Positions 8,542-17,427 of a stretch of DNA of 64,000 bases are shown in pieces. Where the stretch lies: contig DKPQ01000012.1 in NCBI GenBank assembly GCA_002471275.1, forward strand, positions 1-64,000, read 5' to 3'. The stretch's first letter is position 1; every line of letters starts with the position of its first letter. Below the pieces are notes generated by a model. That model was not told the origin of the DNA, did no database searches, and was given only the letters and a program-made list of their open reading frames with translations. Source of the stretch: Flammeovirgaceae bacterium UBA7330. GTDB lineage: Bacteria; Bacteroidota; Bacteroidia; Cytophagales; Cyclobacteriaceae. A program made the position numbers and the translations under genes.

Positions 8542-9505
8542 TGCCTGTCGTTTCAATGATCAGGTAATCATTCTTTTGATGTCCTACCCGAATGACCATT
8601 TCGGCTAGAAAACCAGCCAAAAACAATTGTGTTCCAATGATAATGGCTACTAAGGCCAGAAAGAACAACGGCTGATCTACTACCTCTCTTACGGGCAGTT
8701 GATGTGAAAGATTGTATAGTTTTTCTCCTATAAGCCAAACGGCAATCACCGTACCCACCATAAAAAACAGGGTGCCGAAGATCCCAAAAAAGTGCATAGG
8801 GTTCTTACGGAATTTGGATACAAAAGTGACAGATAACAGATCAAGGAACCCGGTGAAGAATCGCTTGGCGCCAAACTTGGTATGGCCATATTTTCTGGCC
8901 TTATGTTCTACCACCTTCTCTCCAATGTTGGTAAAGCCATTCCACTTGGCCAGCAGGGGTATATACCGATGCATTTCGCCATATACTTCAATGTTTTTTA
9001 CCACATCGGACCTGTAAGCTTTCAAGCCACAATTAAAATCGTGTAGAGTGATACCGGATACCATCCGGGTTACCCTGTTAAAAAGCTTGGAAGGGACAGT
9101 TTTTGAGATGGGGTCATGTCGTTTTTTCTTCCATCCGGAAACCAGGTCGTAGCCTTCCTCCTCGATCATCCGGATAAGCTCCGGAATTTCATCGGGACTG
9201 TCCTGCAGGTCGGCATCCATGGTGATAACGATCTCCCCGGTCGCATGATCAAATCCCGTTTGTACCGCTGCAGACTTTCCGTAGTTGCGCTTAAACTTAA
9301 GACCCTTTGCCTCGGAATTCTTACTTGAAATATCCTGGATAACTGCCCAGGATCGGTCCTTACTTCCATCATCGATAAAAAGAACCTCATAGGTTATTTT
9401 ATGCTTCCGGGTAACCTTCTGAATCCATTCGAATAGCTCCGGGATGGACTCTTCTTCATTATATACCGGTACTACTACTGAGATTTTAACCTTTTTTTCG
9501 ACCAT
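8534..9505 (-). CDS. DPM1/ArnC-type glycosyltransferase family 2
   Basis: Polyprenyl-phosphate sugar transferase-like enzyme of 323 residues. The start at 9505 is chosen because it begins with MVEKKVKISVVVPVYN and overlaps the upstream stop as TAATG; a longer frame would run 79 bases into the upstream gene. GT2 signatures are 'VVVPVYNEEESIPEL', 'FIDDGSKDRSW' and 'TMDADLQDSPDEI' (DxD motif). Two transmembrane segments at about 235-260 and 275-300 match polyisoprenyl-phosphate glycosyltransferases that anchor in the inner membrane. It is coupled to a DUF4199 gene upstream and a second GT2 downstream. Confidence 0.9.
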   Translation of the reverse strand: MVEKKVKISVVVPVYNEEESIPELFEWIQKVTRKHKITYEVLFIDDGSKDRSWAVIQDISSKNSEAKGLKFKRNYGKSAAVQTGFDHATGEIVITMDADLQDSPDEIPELIRMIEEEGYDLVSGWKKKRHDPISKTVPSKLFNRVTRMVSGITLHDFNCGLKAYRSDVVKNIEVYGEMHRYIPLLAKWNGFTNIGEKVVEHKARKYGHTKFGAKRFFTGFLDLLSVTFVSKFRKNPMHFFGIFGTLFFMVGTVIAVWLIGEKLYNLSHQLPVREVVDQPLFFLALVAIIIGTQLFLAGFLAEMVIRVGHQKNDYLIIETTGNA

Positions 9506-10029
9506 TAAATTTCTTCTGGCTTCTTCTTCTTGACAATTGCTCCTGTGATCAGTGAAATAACAAGGGCTCCAACAATATTCCATCCAAAGCCCTTTAACTG
9601 ACCTACCAGGGTAAATCTTGCTGGTGTATCTTCCTTAATCTGAGCGATGGCTTTGTCTATTTGTTCCTCAGGTGCTCCAAAGTTTTTCATCATCGCATAT
9701 GATTGATCCACTATGGCATCAGTCAATAACGAAGAAAGATTTGGGTCAATAATATTAAACAAAATGAGGTTATAAATAGCTCCCAGAATTCCCGCGATAA
9801 GGAATGTCACCAATCCGTGTAAATAAGCTTCTTTGAAAGACAAATATCCGCCATCTGCTTCCTTTCGATATTGTAATCCAAAATAAATAACTAAAACAAA
9901 AACTAATATGATAAGGGAAATTCCAACCCACCATTTCGCAAACGATGCTGCATCAATAATGTAGATCATGATGTTAATGATTATCAACATCAACCCAACA
10001 TATACTCCGGATTTAATTGCATGTTTCAT
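9505..10029 (-). CDS. DUF4199 family membrane protein
   Basis: 174-residue integral membrane protein with four hydrophobic segments (about residues 8-27, 33-52, 75-97 and 145-168) and a periplasmic or cytoplasmic helical loop between the third and fourth. The layout and the 'GYLSFKEAYLHGLVTFLIAGILG' area match DUF4199, a Bacteroidota family of unknown function. A lysine-rich tail ends the protein. It overlaps the downstream glycosyltransferase start by one base (TAATG) and follows a paralogue seven bases upstream, so the pair may work as a heteromer. Confidence 0.85.
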   Translation of the reverse strand: MKHAIKSGVYVGLMLIIINIMIYIIDAASFAKWWVGISLIILVFVLVIYFGLQYRKEADGGYLSFKEAYLHGLVTFLIAGILGAIYNLILFNIIDPNLSSLLTDAIVDQSYAMMKNFGAPEEQIDKAIAQIKEDTPARFTLVGQLKGFGWNIVGALVISLITGAIVKKKKPEEI

Positions 10030-10036
10030 CTTTAGG

Positions 10037-10546
10037 TTATTTTGGTTTCTTCCTTAAAATTATGGATATAACCGGGGTAACAAAGAATCCGGCAATTATT
10101 TTTTTCACAGCGGAACTTACCCATAGATCCGTCGCTGTTACCAATTCAATACCGTCTAACTGTATCTGAAAACCTTCCTCCCCAAACTGCTCCACATAAA
10201 TATCTCGCTTCTCACTTAAAAAGGCTGTTGCTGATTCTTTATAGGCCGGCAGCGCACCAGGGTCGAGCCACAGATACATGGCTAAAAACCCCGCAAAGAT
10301 CACACCCACTACCGTGTAAACGAAAAAACCAAGGGTCATCCCTTGCCAGAAATGCAGGTATCCATCATTTTCACTGGTCTTGAAGTCTTTCTGTGTAAAA
10401 AAGATAAAAACACCGATGATGATTACATCAAAGAACAGGTGCGTAAGATCGATCAGTGGGTTTGCTCCTACATATCCCGACAAAAAGAACAAGACCACCA
10501 AAAAAAGCGCACAAAACAGTGCGTATTTGATTGAAATTTTAAACAT
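10037..10546 (-). CDS. DUF4199 family membrane protein (paralogue)
   Basis: Four hydrophobic segments and a 'GYLHFWQGMTLGFFVYTVVG' region equivalent to that of the next gene identify a second DUF4199 member. The start at 10546 (MFKISIKYALF) aligns with the paralogue; an ATG eight codons upstream at 10570 would overlap the PyrC-like gene by 32 bases. Either start overlaps that gene, so translational coupling is likely. Function unknown; conserved placement next to glycosyltransferases suggests an envelope role, which is inference. Confidence 0.83.
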   Translation of the reverse strand: MFKISIKYALFCALFLVVLFFLSGYVGANPLIDLTHLFFDVIIIGVFIFFTQKDFKTSENDGYLHFWQGMTLGFFVYTVVGVIFAGFLAMYLWLDPGALPAYKESATAFLSEKRDIYVEQFGEEGFQIQLDGIELVTATDLWVSSAVKKIIAGFFVTPVISIILRKKPK

Positions 10547-11798
10547 CGATACTGCTGTAAAATTCTCCATTCACGATTCCTACTATTCTTCCGGTCTGTT
10601 CCTGATTCAGAAGCGGGGAATTTTCAGATTTTGATTGATTGTTTTCCCGATTGTACACCCATGAGTGTGTAGGATCCCCAATGGTAAGTTTGGCAGGAAA
10701 GCCTTCCTCAATCTTTACCGGTGCGAGCCCCAGAATCTTCCTGGGATTCTCAGTGATCGCCGAAATCATAATGTCTACTGGCAACTCCGCCTCAAGACTA
10801 ATCAACAGCGGGTAAAACGTTTGAATCCCGATTAAGCCAAAAGCCGCCAGGTCAAACTCCAACTCTTTGTTTTCTGCATCCTGAGGTTGGTGAGCAGACA
10901 CTATGGCGTCTATCGTGCCATCAACCAGGCCTTTTATCAGGGCTTTGCGGTCCTTTTCAGAACGGAAAGGCGGGTCTGACTTAAAATTAGCGTCAAAATC
11001 CACGATGTGTTCGTCAGTAAATACCAGGTGATGAATTCCTACATCACAGGTTACATTCAATCCCTCTTTCCTGGCATTTTTGATCAGTTTCACTGATTTT
11101 TCTGTGGAGATCTGGTTAAAGTGTAGCTTCCCTCCCGCATACCTGAGAATATCCAGGTCCCTTTGGATCGCAAGCTCTTCAGAGATAGACGGTTCTCCTT
11201 TTACTCCCATCAACGTGCTTGCTACTCCTTCATGCATGTGGGTATGCTGGCTCAGGTGCCTATCCTTGGGCCTGTTGATGATCAGTCCATCAAATTTTTG
11301 AACGTATTGTAATGCTTTTAGCAATAGCTCTGTGTTCCAAATACCATTGGTTCCATCGGAAAAGGCTTTGGCTCCGGCAGTGTGCAGGTCGAGAATCTCC
11401 GTGAGGTTTTCACCCAGTGCTCCTTCACTCACTGCAGCCATGGGCCACAGATCCACGCCAAACCGGGACCGGGTCCGTAGATATTCCACATCTGATTTTG
11501 TCTCTGTTACCGGCTGATTGTTTGGCACCAGCAATACATCGGTAAATCCACCGGCTATCGCCGTTCGCGAACCGCTGGCAAGGTCTTCCTTATGCTCAAA
11601 CCCCGGGTCGTTGAAATGGGCAAACAGATCTACAAAGCCAGGGAATATGGTTTTTTTGGTGCAATCGATGGTCTTTTTAGCTGAAAGTCCTTTGCCAATT
11701 GCAGCAATGGCTCCATCCTCAATGAGGATATCAGATTTTTTTTGATGGAATTTTGAAGCAGGGTCGAAAATTGTAGCGTTGCTGAGAAGAACCTTCAT
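10539..11798 (-). CDS. Dihydroorotase-like amidohydrolase with degenerate active site
   Basis: 419 residues matching the cyclic amidohydrolase fold of PyrC along its length. However the metal-binding HxH is replaced by F59-A60-H61, the following substrate Arg is Asn63, and the catalytic Asp of the usual 'TDHAPH' is Ala302 in 'VSAHQPQD'. 'GIHHL' near 255 is retained. This resembles the inactive PyrC' proteins that support aspartate transcarbamoylase in some bacteria; Bacteroidota are known to carry such a PyrC-like form. It is therefore better read as a structural or non-catalytic homologue. Start TAATG overlaps the BatA-like stop. Confidence 0.85.
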   Translation of the reverse strand: MKVLLSNATIFDPASKFHQKKSDILIEDGAIAAIGKGLSAKKTIDCTKKTIFPGFVDLFAHFNDPGFEHKEDLASGSRTAIAGGFTDVLLVPNNQPVTETKSDVEYLRTRSRFGVDLWPMAAVSEGALGENLTEILDLHTAGAKAFSDGTNGIWNTELLLKALQYVQKFDGLIINRPKDRHLSQHTHMHEGVASTLMGVKGEPSISEELAIQRDLDILRYAGGKLHFNQISTEKSVKLIKNARKEGLNVTCDVGIHHLVFTDEHIVDFDANFKSDPPFRSEKDRKALIKGLVDGTIDAIVSAHQPQDAENKELEFDLAAFGLIGIQTFYPLLISLEAELPVDIMISAITENPRKILGLAPVKIEEGFPAKLTIGDPTHSWVYNRENNQSKSENSPLLNQEQTGRIVGIVNGEFYSSIDV

Positions 11799-13774
11799 TA
11801 ACTAAATCTTAGCAGTAGCATTTCAATGAGTAAGAATATCAGGGCCAAAAGTAATGCATATTTCCATAACCCAACGCCCTCATTCGCTTCAGTAAAGTGT
11901 CTTTTGAACTCTTCCGCATTGTCCACATCAAAGATTTGAACATTTCCGATGCCAGAAATGACACTTTTTAAATCACTGGTAGACAAGCTATTGATGTTTG
12001 ACTCAGCTTTATTGTAATTGAATGCCAGCTGAGTGACGGTATCATTGTCTATGGTGAGCGTATAGAATCCGGGCTCCGTAATTTCTTCAGGGATGTCTAA
12101 AAGCACCTGATCAGCCGTGCGGATCACTCCCGGAATAAAAGAGCGCTCATTGTTCGAAATTTTAGGCAGGGCAGCTTCTCTCACTAAACCGGCATCGATG
12201 GCCACCACTTTTTCATCGAATGAGTAAGCCAGGTTCTGTGTACGATTGGCAGATGATTGTGCCAGCTTATACAACACAGGAATAAACAAAGCGTGCTTAT
12301 GGAAGTCAGTAGATGCATCTGTGAATGGTGTGGTGAAAAGGAAGAAGTTAGCACCACCGGATTTCACCAGAAATGGCTTGCCAGCATTGGTATTCAGCAG
12401 CACATTATAAAACCCCTGCACTTCCAACGGATTGTTTACTGCAGGCAAAGAAATTTGCTCAGTAAGGTTTGAAAAGATGCCGGAGAACCACGGGCTATTG
12501 AGGCTTTTTGAACTCACAGTATAGACAGCCGTATCAGATGCCGCTGCTACGGAAAATTGAAGTAACTGCTGATAAGACGCAAAGGAAGGTTGACTTCCCG
12601 GGATTAGCAGGACAGACTTACCCTCTACCGCACCGGCATCCATCCAATCCGGTATTCTATCTAATCCATCCAATATGATGAGGTCAGAAGCCTGTATCTC
12701 CTGATAATTGATGTTTGATAGGGCATAGGTGTTCAGGTTGAAAATTTCTTTATTGGAAAATGCAGCCTTCAGGTATTTATTGATTTGGCTCTCATAGAGC
12801 ATCGAAACCTCAATTTTCTTGGGTTCGCTAATGGTGAAATAATACTTATTATCGAAGGACTGTGAGAAATCCTCAATCTCGATATAATAGTTACCGGATA
12901 TCTGATCAAATGCACCAATATTCACGCTGGTGTTTTTGACAGATTGGGCAGGGATATCCAGTGTGAAGGTAGAGAATTGGATTGAATCAGTAAAAACCTT
13001 TACGAGGACGTCATTTCTGTTTTCTTCTCCGATATTTCGAATGGCTACATTGAGTTTGTTGTCATTGCTAAGCCCTAAAACGGCATCGAGGTATACTGAA
13101 TCCACAAAAATATTTCCGTCCAGTTCGTTGGAGAGTTTGATCAGGTAGATGGAGGAAAGTGAATCCTTTTCCAGGGCAGAGAAATCTCCGGTAATCGATT
13201 CCTGGAAATCTGAGATAAGAAAATATTCGGCGGAAGAAGACATGTCATCACTACTCCATCGATTCATTACGTCCTCCAGGGTTCTAAAACTGCGTGAATA
13301 CTCTACTTCGGTGAGGCGCTCTACAAGCTCTTTGCCTACCAGTAGCCTGGCAGGGTCGGACCTAAAATCATTGGTTGTAAGGGAATAATTGAGACCGGAT
13401 TCACTGGAAGCTATGAGTCCCTCCACAATTTGAACTCCCTCATCCAGCAGGCTCAATCCCCCCAGTCCCTGACGGCTCATGCTTAGGGAATTATCCAAAT
13501 ATATCTTTCTTAAGGACTTGAATGTAGTATCCGGAGAGCGTGTGACCGGCTGTGCAAATGCCAGCACCAGAAAAATGATAAATAATATACGGGCAGCCAG
13601 AACGAGTAGCTTTTTTAGCTGAGAACGCTTCTTTGTTTCTCGCTTTACCTGGTGAAGAAAGGAGGTATTGGAAAAATACACCTTCTTAACTCTTCTAAAA
13701 TTAAAGAGGTGAATGATTATCGGTACCGAAATCAGTCCAATTGCCCACAGTACACCAGGATAAAGAAATTGCAT
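11798..13774 (-). CDS. BatA-domain membrane protein
   Basis: 658 residues. The N-terminal 80 residues are the BatA/aerotolerance domain (TIGR02226-like): a first membrane helix at 5-25, 'IIHLFNFRRVKKVYFSNTSFL' and a second helix at about 55-75 ending 'LAFAQP'. A large extracytoplasmic region with von Willebrand A-like and beta-sandwich character follows, then a final helix near 635-655. The family is named for aerotolerance operons but its biochemical role is not settled. It heads a minus-strand run coupled to the PyrC-like gene through a one-base overlap. A TACCTTTG -7 element sits 23 bases upstream of the ATG. Confidence 0.85.
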   Translation of the reverse strand: MQFLYPGVLWAIGLISVPIIIHLFNFRRVKKVYFSNTSFLHQVKRETKKRSQLKKLLVLAARILFIIFLVLAFAQPVTRSPDTTFKSLRKIYLDNSLSMSRQGLGGLSLLDEGVQIVEGLIASSESGLNYSLTTNDFRSDPARLLVGKELVERLTEVEYSRSFRTLEDVMNRWSSDDMSSSAEYFLISDFQESITGDFSALEKDSLSSIYLIKLSNELDGNIFVDSVYLDAVLGLSNDNKLNVAIRNIGEENRNDVLVKVFTDSIQFSTFTLDIPAQSVKNTSVNIGAFDQISGNYYIEIEDFSQSFDNKYYFTISEPKKIEVSMLYESQINKYLKAAFSNKEIFNLNTYALSNINYQEIQASDLIILDGLDRIPDWMDAGAVEGKSVLLIPGSQPSFASYQQLLQFSVAAASDTAVYTVSSKSLNSPWFSGIFSNLTEQISLPAVNNPLEVQGFYNVLLNTNAGKPFLVKSGGANFFLFTTPFTDASTDFHKHALFIPVLYKLAQSSANRTQNLAYSFDEKVVAIDAGLVREAALPKISNNERSFIPGVIRTADQVLLDIPEEITEPGFYTLTIDNDTVTQLAFNYNKAESNINSLSTSDLKSVISGIGNVQIFDVDNAEEFKRHFTEANEGVGLWKYALLLALIFLLIEMLLLRFS

Positions 13775-13796
13775 GCAGTAAATCTATAACGAAAGT

Positions 13797-13804
13797 CAAA
13801 GGTA
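13797..13804 (-). promoter_or_regulatory. Candidate -7 element for the BatA-like operon
   Basis: On the minus strand this reads TACCTTTG, matching the Bacteroidota TAnnTTTG consensus, 22 bases upstream of the ATG at 13774. No TTG is seen at the ideal distance upstream. The rest of the 303-base gap (13775-14077) is AT-rich and shows no gene. Confidence 0.45.
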
Positions 13805-14053
13805 GGAGTTATCAGAATTGAATAAATCTAATTCAAACCTTACCATTTATAAATGTGAAACCAATTTTAGCCATCAAACTTCAAATGAACTGAAAATAAT
13901 TCTTATATTGATCAATACTAAATTCATTGTGCTTAATGATTCCAGCAATCCCGGTTTATTTATGTTTGTCATCAAACCCAGTGATGGATGATTTTTGAAT
14001 ATACCAGGAGCACTTATTGCAATCATAATTTATTTCTCATACCCCTATTGAGG

Positions 14054-14061
14054 TATATTTG
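14054..14061 (+). promoter_or_regulatory. Candidate -7 element for the response regulator
   Basis: TATATTTG matches TAnnTTTG and lies 16 bases before the ATG at 14078, giving a very short leader. A -33 TTG at the ideal distance is not evident. Confidence 0.5.
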
Positions 14062-14077
14062 CCAATCCCGATAAACT

Positions 14078-14446
14078 ATGAGCAACCGCTTAAAGATCTT
14101 GTTTGTTGATGACGAGCTTGTCATACTCAAAGCCATGGAATTGGTGCTGGGGGAATCACATGATATCATTACAGCCAAAAAAGCTTCCGAAGCTTTTGAC
14201 ATCCTGGATCAACATCAGGATATACAGGTGCTTGTCAGCGATATGAAAATGCCTGAATGGGATGGACTGGAACTGATCAGGCAGGTAAAGAAAACCCGGC
14301 CAGAAATAAAATGTTATTTGCTCACCGGGTTTGAAATGAATGCCGAAATCGCTGAGTCCATCGAAAACGGGACGGTCATTCGCCTCATCCAGAAGCCTAT
14401 CGAACTCAACGTGCTCATAGATACTATACAGGGAGATTTCAATTAA
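14078..14446 (+). CDS. Stand-alone response regulator receiver protein
   Basis: 122-residue CheY-like receiver with no output domain. The acidic pocket Asp11-Asp12, phosphoacceptor Asp55 in 'VSDMKMP', Thr83 in 'LLTG' and Lys106 in 'QKP' are all present, so phosphotransfer should be possible. No histidine kinase is adjacent; both neighbours point away or are on the other strand with repeat-bearing gaps. It could signal by protein contact in a phosphorelay, which is inference. Confidence 0.92.
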   Translation: MSNRLKILFVDDELVILKAMELVLGESHDIITAKKASEAFDILDQHQDIQVLVSDMKMPEWDGLELIRQVKKTRPEIKCYLLTGFEMNAEIAESIENGTVIRLIQKPIELNVLIDTIQGDFN

Positions 14447-14482
14447 CTCCTGCCGTCCGTACCATATGCCCTTCTCTAGCCC

Positions 14483-14697
14483 CTTCTATAGCGCGGAAGT
14501 TACTTCCGCGCGGCCAGTTTTAGGCTATCGGACTTGAGACAATTAAATTATAGCCACGGAGCCACTAATGAGTTTCTTAAACAGATGATTTAAACCAGAA
14601 GACATGACATTCAATTATCAACTTATCCAACATAGAGGATGAATAGATCAATTGTCACAAATCTCATCTTCTATAGCGCGGAAGTTACTTCCGCGCG
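14483..14697. repeat. Pair of 21-bp palindromic repeats
   Basis: Two identical elements each contain a perfect palindrome with arms GCGCGGAAGT and ACTTCCGCGC around a single T: 14491-14511 and 14676-14696. Both are preceded by 'cttctata', so the duplicated unit is about 30 bp (14483-14512 and 14668-14697). A diverged copy occurs at 39351-39372. They occupy the gap between the response regulator and the PhoX-like gene, which converge, so they may act as bidirectional terminators or as small mobile palindromes. Confidence 0.8.
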
Positions 14698-14716
14698 ATT
14701 TATGCCTAATATATCT

Positions 14717-16090
14717 TTATGCTTTCAGCTTTTTCCATGGACCCTGAATGGCCAATGTGAGCCCAGGTCCCTGAATGTTGACAAATAAAGTCTCGCCGGA
14801 AGGAGAAAAACAGGCTCCCGCAAATTCTGATTTAAAACCGACATTTTCTGCAAAGTGATACAATTCACCATTTGGGGTTACCCCTACCAGTTTCGGCTCT
14901 CGCTTGTCCTCACATACGATCAGGTCTCCCCATGGCGAATAGGTAAGGTTATCGGCATGTTCGAGCATTTGGGCATCTTGGGATTCAACAAACAGCTCAA
15001 GCTTTGCAGGACTGCTGGCTTCATTAGCCGTTCCTTCTTCAGGACTGGGAACGTATCGGAATATCTGTCCGTTTTTCTTCTGTCCACCGTTGGTACAGGC
15101 AAAGTAGATCTCTCCCTCTCCATTCCACATTCCTTCTCCCCTGGCAAAACGTATGGCTCCTGATTCATAGCCTCTCAGCCGCAGGTCGTTCTCAGGAGAT
15201 TGTATATTGTCAAGGTCCATCCACTCCACATCCAGTTTTTCATTGAGTGGCATCACGTCCTTTGACTCCTCCTGCCAGTTACGGCTATCAAATGATGACT
15301 TATCTTTCAATTTCATTGCCTGAAGTTTACCACGAGTCAGGTCACCATACTGCTCAGGGATGAAACGATATATCAATCCATCACCCGCATCCTCCGTGAG
15401 GTAAACGATCCCCGTTTTTGGATCAACAGCTACAGCCTCGTGGTTGAACCTACCCATAGCCTTCAAAGGAACGGGTGCCTGAACCCCGGACTGGGTGGTG
15501 GCCTTCACTTCAAAATTGTATCCGTGATCCTTTTCTAAAGTGCCATCAGCCTTCAAAGTAGATTCTTCACATGATATCCAGCTATTCCATGGGGTAGGTC
15601 CTCCGGCGCAATTGCGGACCGTCCCAACCAGGCTTAAATATTCTTTTTCTATTGTTTGCGTCTTTTCATCGAATATGATGGTAGTAGTACCCCCTACTCC
15701 AACATTCTTTCCACTACCAAAGTCATAGACCAGTTCACGCATGGCTCCTGTTGGAAGGTTTTTCTCATCCATGCCAAAAGGTCCATCTTCGAGGTCTCCA
15801 GGTGATAGCTCATGATTTCTGATGATCACCACTTTGTTGTCGATACTGAAAGTAGCCATACCATCCGCAGCTCCGGGTACAAAGAAGCCATCAGACATGG
15901 GTGTACCCTTTTTAGAGATGATCTTATAGGAAAACCCTTTGGGAAGGTTTAATATGCCTTCGGGGTCAGGTAAAAGGCTGCCATAGCCGGTCTCTTCAGC
16001 AAACTGAGAACCACCCATGGTACATCTTTGAAGCCCTAAAAAACCAAGGCTGACTAATCCGGAAGTAACTAAAAAATCTCTGCGTTGCAT
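14717..16090 (-). CDS. PhoX-like (DUF839) Tat-exported protein
   Basis: 457 residues with a Tat signal (MQRRDFLVTSGLVSLGFLG) and a Cys soon after that could allow lipidation. The body matches the PhoX/DUF839 beta-propeller family: 'VIIRNHELSPGD' near 98, 'GGTTTIIFD' and 'NCAGGPTPWNSWISCEE' (about 159-175), and 'RFNHEAVAVDPKTG'. PhoX enzymes are calcium- and iron-dependent alkaline phosphatases acting in the periplasm on phosphomonoesters. Many family members are not characterised, so phosphatase activity is likely but not proved. No Pho-box or phosphate transport genes are close. Confidence 0.82.
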   Translation of the reverse strand: MQRRDFLVTSGLVSLGFLGLQRCTMGGSQFAEETGYGSLLPDPEGILNLPKGFSYKIISKKGTPMSDGFFVPGAADGMATFSIDNKVVIIRNHELSPGDLEDGPFGMDEKNLPTGAMRELVYDFGSGKNVGVGGTTTIIFDEKTQTIEKEYLSLVGTVRNCAGGPTPWNSWISCEESTLKADGTLEKDHGYNFEVKATTQSGVQAPVPLKAMGRFNHEAVAVDPKTGIVYLTEDAGDGLIYRFIPEQYGDLTRGKLQAMKLKDKSSFDSRNWQEESKDVMPLNEKLDVEWMDLDNIQSPENDLRLRGYESGAIRFARGEGMWNGEGEIYFACTNGGQKKNGQIFRYVPSPEEGTANEASSPAKLELFVESQDAQMLEHADNLTYSPWGDLIVCEDKREPKLVGVTPNGELYHFAENVGFKSEFAGACFSPSGETLFVNIQGPGLTLAIQGPWKKLKA

Positions 16091-16275
16091 AATGGGGTCA
16101 ATAGGTTAATACATAAACTAAGTTAACTTTTATACTTAATAATAGCCCATTCGTACCCCGACAATGGTAATTAATAACAAATTCTTCACCTGGAATTTAC
16201 AACTCGGGCTTGTGGACCATCACACATGATCCGGATACCCCGATAAATTAAAAACTCCAATGAGGGACTTATTGA

Positions 16276-16283
16276 TATATTTG
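16276..16283 (+). promoter_or_regulatory. Candidate -7 element for the HGSNAT-like gene
   Basis: TATATTTG matches the Bacteroidota -7 consensus and ends 22 bases before the ATG at 16306. The -33 region has no clear TTG. Confidence 0.5.
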
Positions 16284-16305
16284 AAATCACAATTTTTCAT
16301 ATCGA

Positions 16306-17418
16306 ATGAATCTAACACCAACAAACCAACGCCTTTATTCTCTCGATGCTTTACGTGGATTTGACATGTTTTGGATCATGGGAGCTGAAGAGATCTTTTT
16401 CCGTCTGGCCGAAATCACCGAAGCACCATTTTGGACGGTCATGGCCAATCAGTTCGTCCACCCTGACTGGCATGGTTTTGCCTTTTATGACATCATTTTT
16501 CCTTTATTTCTCTTCATTGCGGGTGTTGCTACACCGTTTTCTGTAGGTAAGCAGTTGGAGCGCGGCAAGGACAAGCAGTCACTGACCATGCGGGTGATTA
16601 AAAGAGGGCTTATTCTTGTGTTGCTTGGAGTGATCTATAACAACGGCCTTAAGATCATGCCACTGGAGGAGATCCGTTTTGGAAGTGTGTTGGGCAGGAT
16701 TGGACTGGCTTATATGTTTGCCAACATCATATATATCCATGCAAATAAGAAAGGGCAAATGATCTGGTTCTTTTCTATCCTGGTTGGTTACTGGCTTCTT
16801 ATCCTATTCACCGCAGCTCCTGGATTCCCTGCAGGTACCTTGAGCATGGAAGGAAATGTGATTTCATACCTGGACCGATTGATCATGCCTGGTCATCTCT
16901 ACCTGGGCATCCACGATCCCGAGGGTCTTTTTTCTACGATTCCGGCAATATCGACAGCCCTGTTAGGGATATATGTAGGTGACCAGTTGAAAAACATTAC
17001 TGTGGAGACACAGAAAAAGACATTAACAAATCTGCTGATTCTTGGAGCAGCCATGATTGTGATCGCACAGATATGGGATTTTGTTTTCCCTATCAATAAA
17101 AACCTTTGGACAAGCTCCTTTGTGTTGATGTGTGGGGGTATCAGCACCCTTTTAATGGTTCTTTTTTACTTTATCATTGATGTGAAGGGACATCAGAAAT
17201 GGTCTTTCTTTTTCAGGGTGATTGGAATGAACTCCATCCTGATATACATGGCTGGTGACTTCATCAGCTGGTCGTACACCACCAATGCACTTTTTGGTTG
17301 GTTAGGCCAATTGGTAGGGGAGCCCTACAATGGACTCGTCATGGTTTTCTGTTTTCTGGCCGTTGAATGGGCCTTTCTTTATGTATTGTATAAGCAGAAG
17401 CTTTTCCTTAAGGTTTAA
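16306..17418 (+). CDS. HGSNAT-like membrane acyltransferase (DUF5009/COG4299)
   Basis: 370-residue polytopic membrane protein with about ten helices. 'YSLDALRGFDMFWIMGAE' at 11-28 is the family hallmark, followed by 'H.DWHGF.FYDIIFPLFLFIAGVA', which includes the conserved His seen in heparan-alpha-glucosaminide N-acetyltransferases. Those enzymes use acetyl-CoA to acetylate amino-sugar termini across a membrane; the bacterial homologues are poorly characterised. A role in acetylating glycan in the envelope or during glycan salvage is inferred. The next gene begins nine bases downstream. Confidence 0.85.
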   Translation: MNLTPTNQRLYSLDALRGFDMFWIMGAEEIFFRLAEITEAPFWTVMANQFVHPDWHGFAFYDIIFPLFLFIAGVATPFSVGKQLERGKDKQSLTMRVIKRGLILVLLGVIYNNGLKIMPLEEIRFGSVLGRIGLAYMFANIIYIHANKKGQMIWFFSILVGYWLLILFTAAPGFPAGTLSMEGNVISYLDRLIMPGHLYLGIHDPEGLFSTIPAISTALLGIYVGDQLKNITVETQKKTLTNLLILGAAMIVIAQIWDFVFPINKNLWTSSFVLMCGGISTLLMVLFYFIIDVKGHQKWSFFFRVIGMNSILIYMAGDFISWSYTTNALFGWLGQLVGEPYNGLVMVFCFLAVEWAFLYVLYKQKLFLKV

Positions 17419-17427
17419 CCTGAAGCA

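Noticed and set aside
8534..9583. Longer start for the DPM1-like glycosyltransferase
   Set aside because: The extra 26 residues overlap the DUF4199 gene by 79 bases and do not resemble the family; the TAATG start at 9505 is better.
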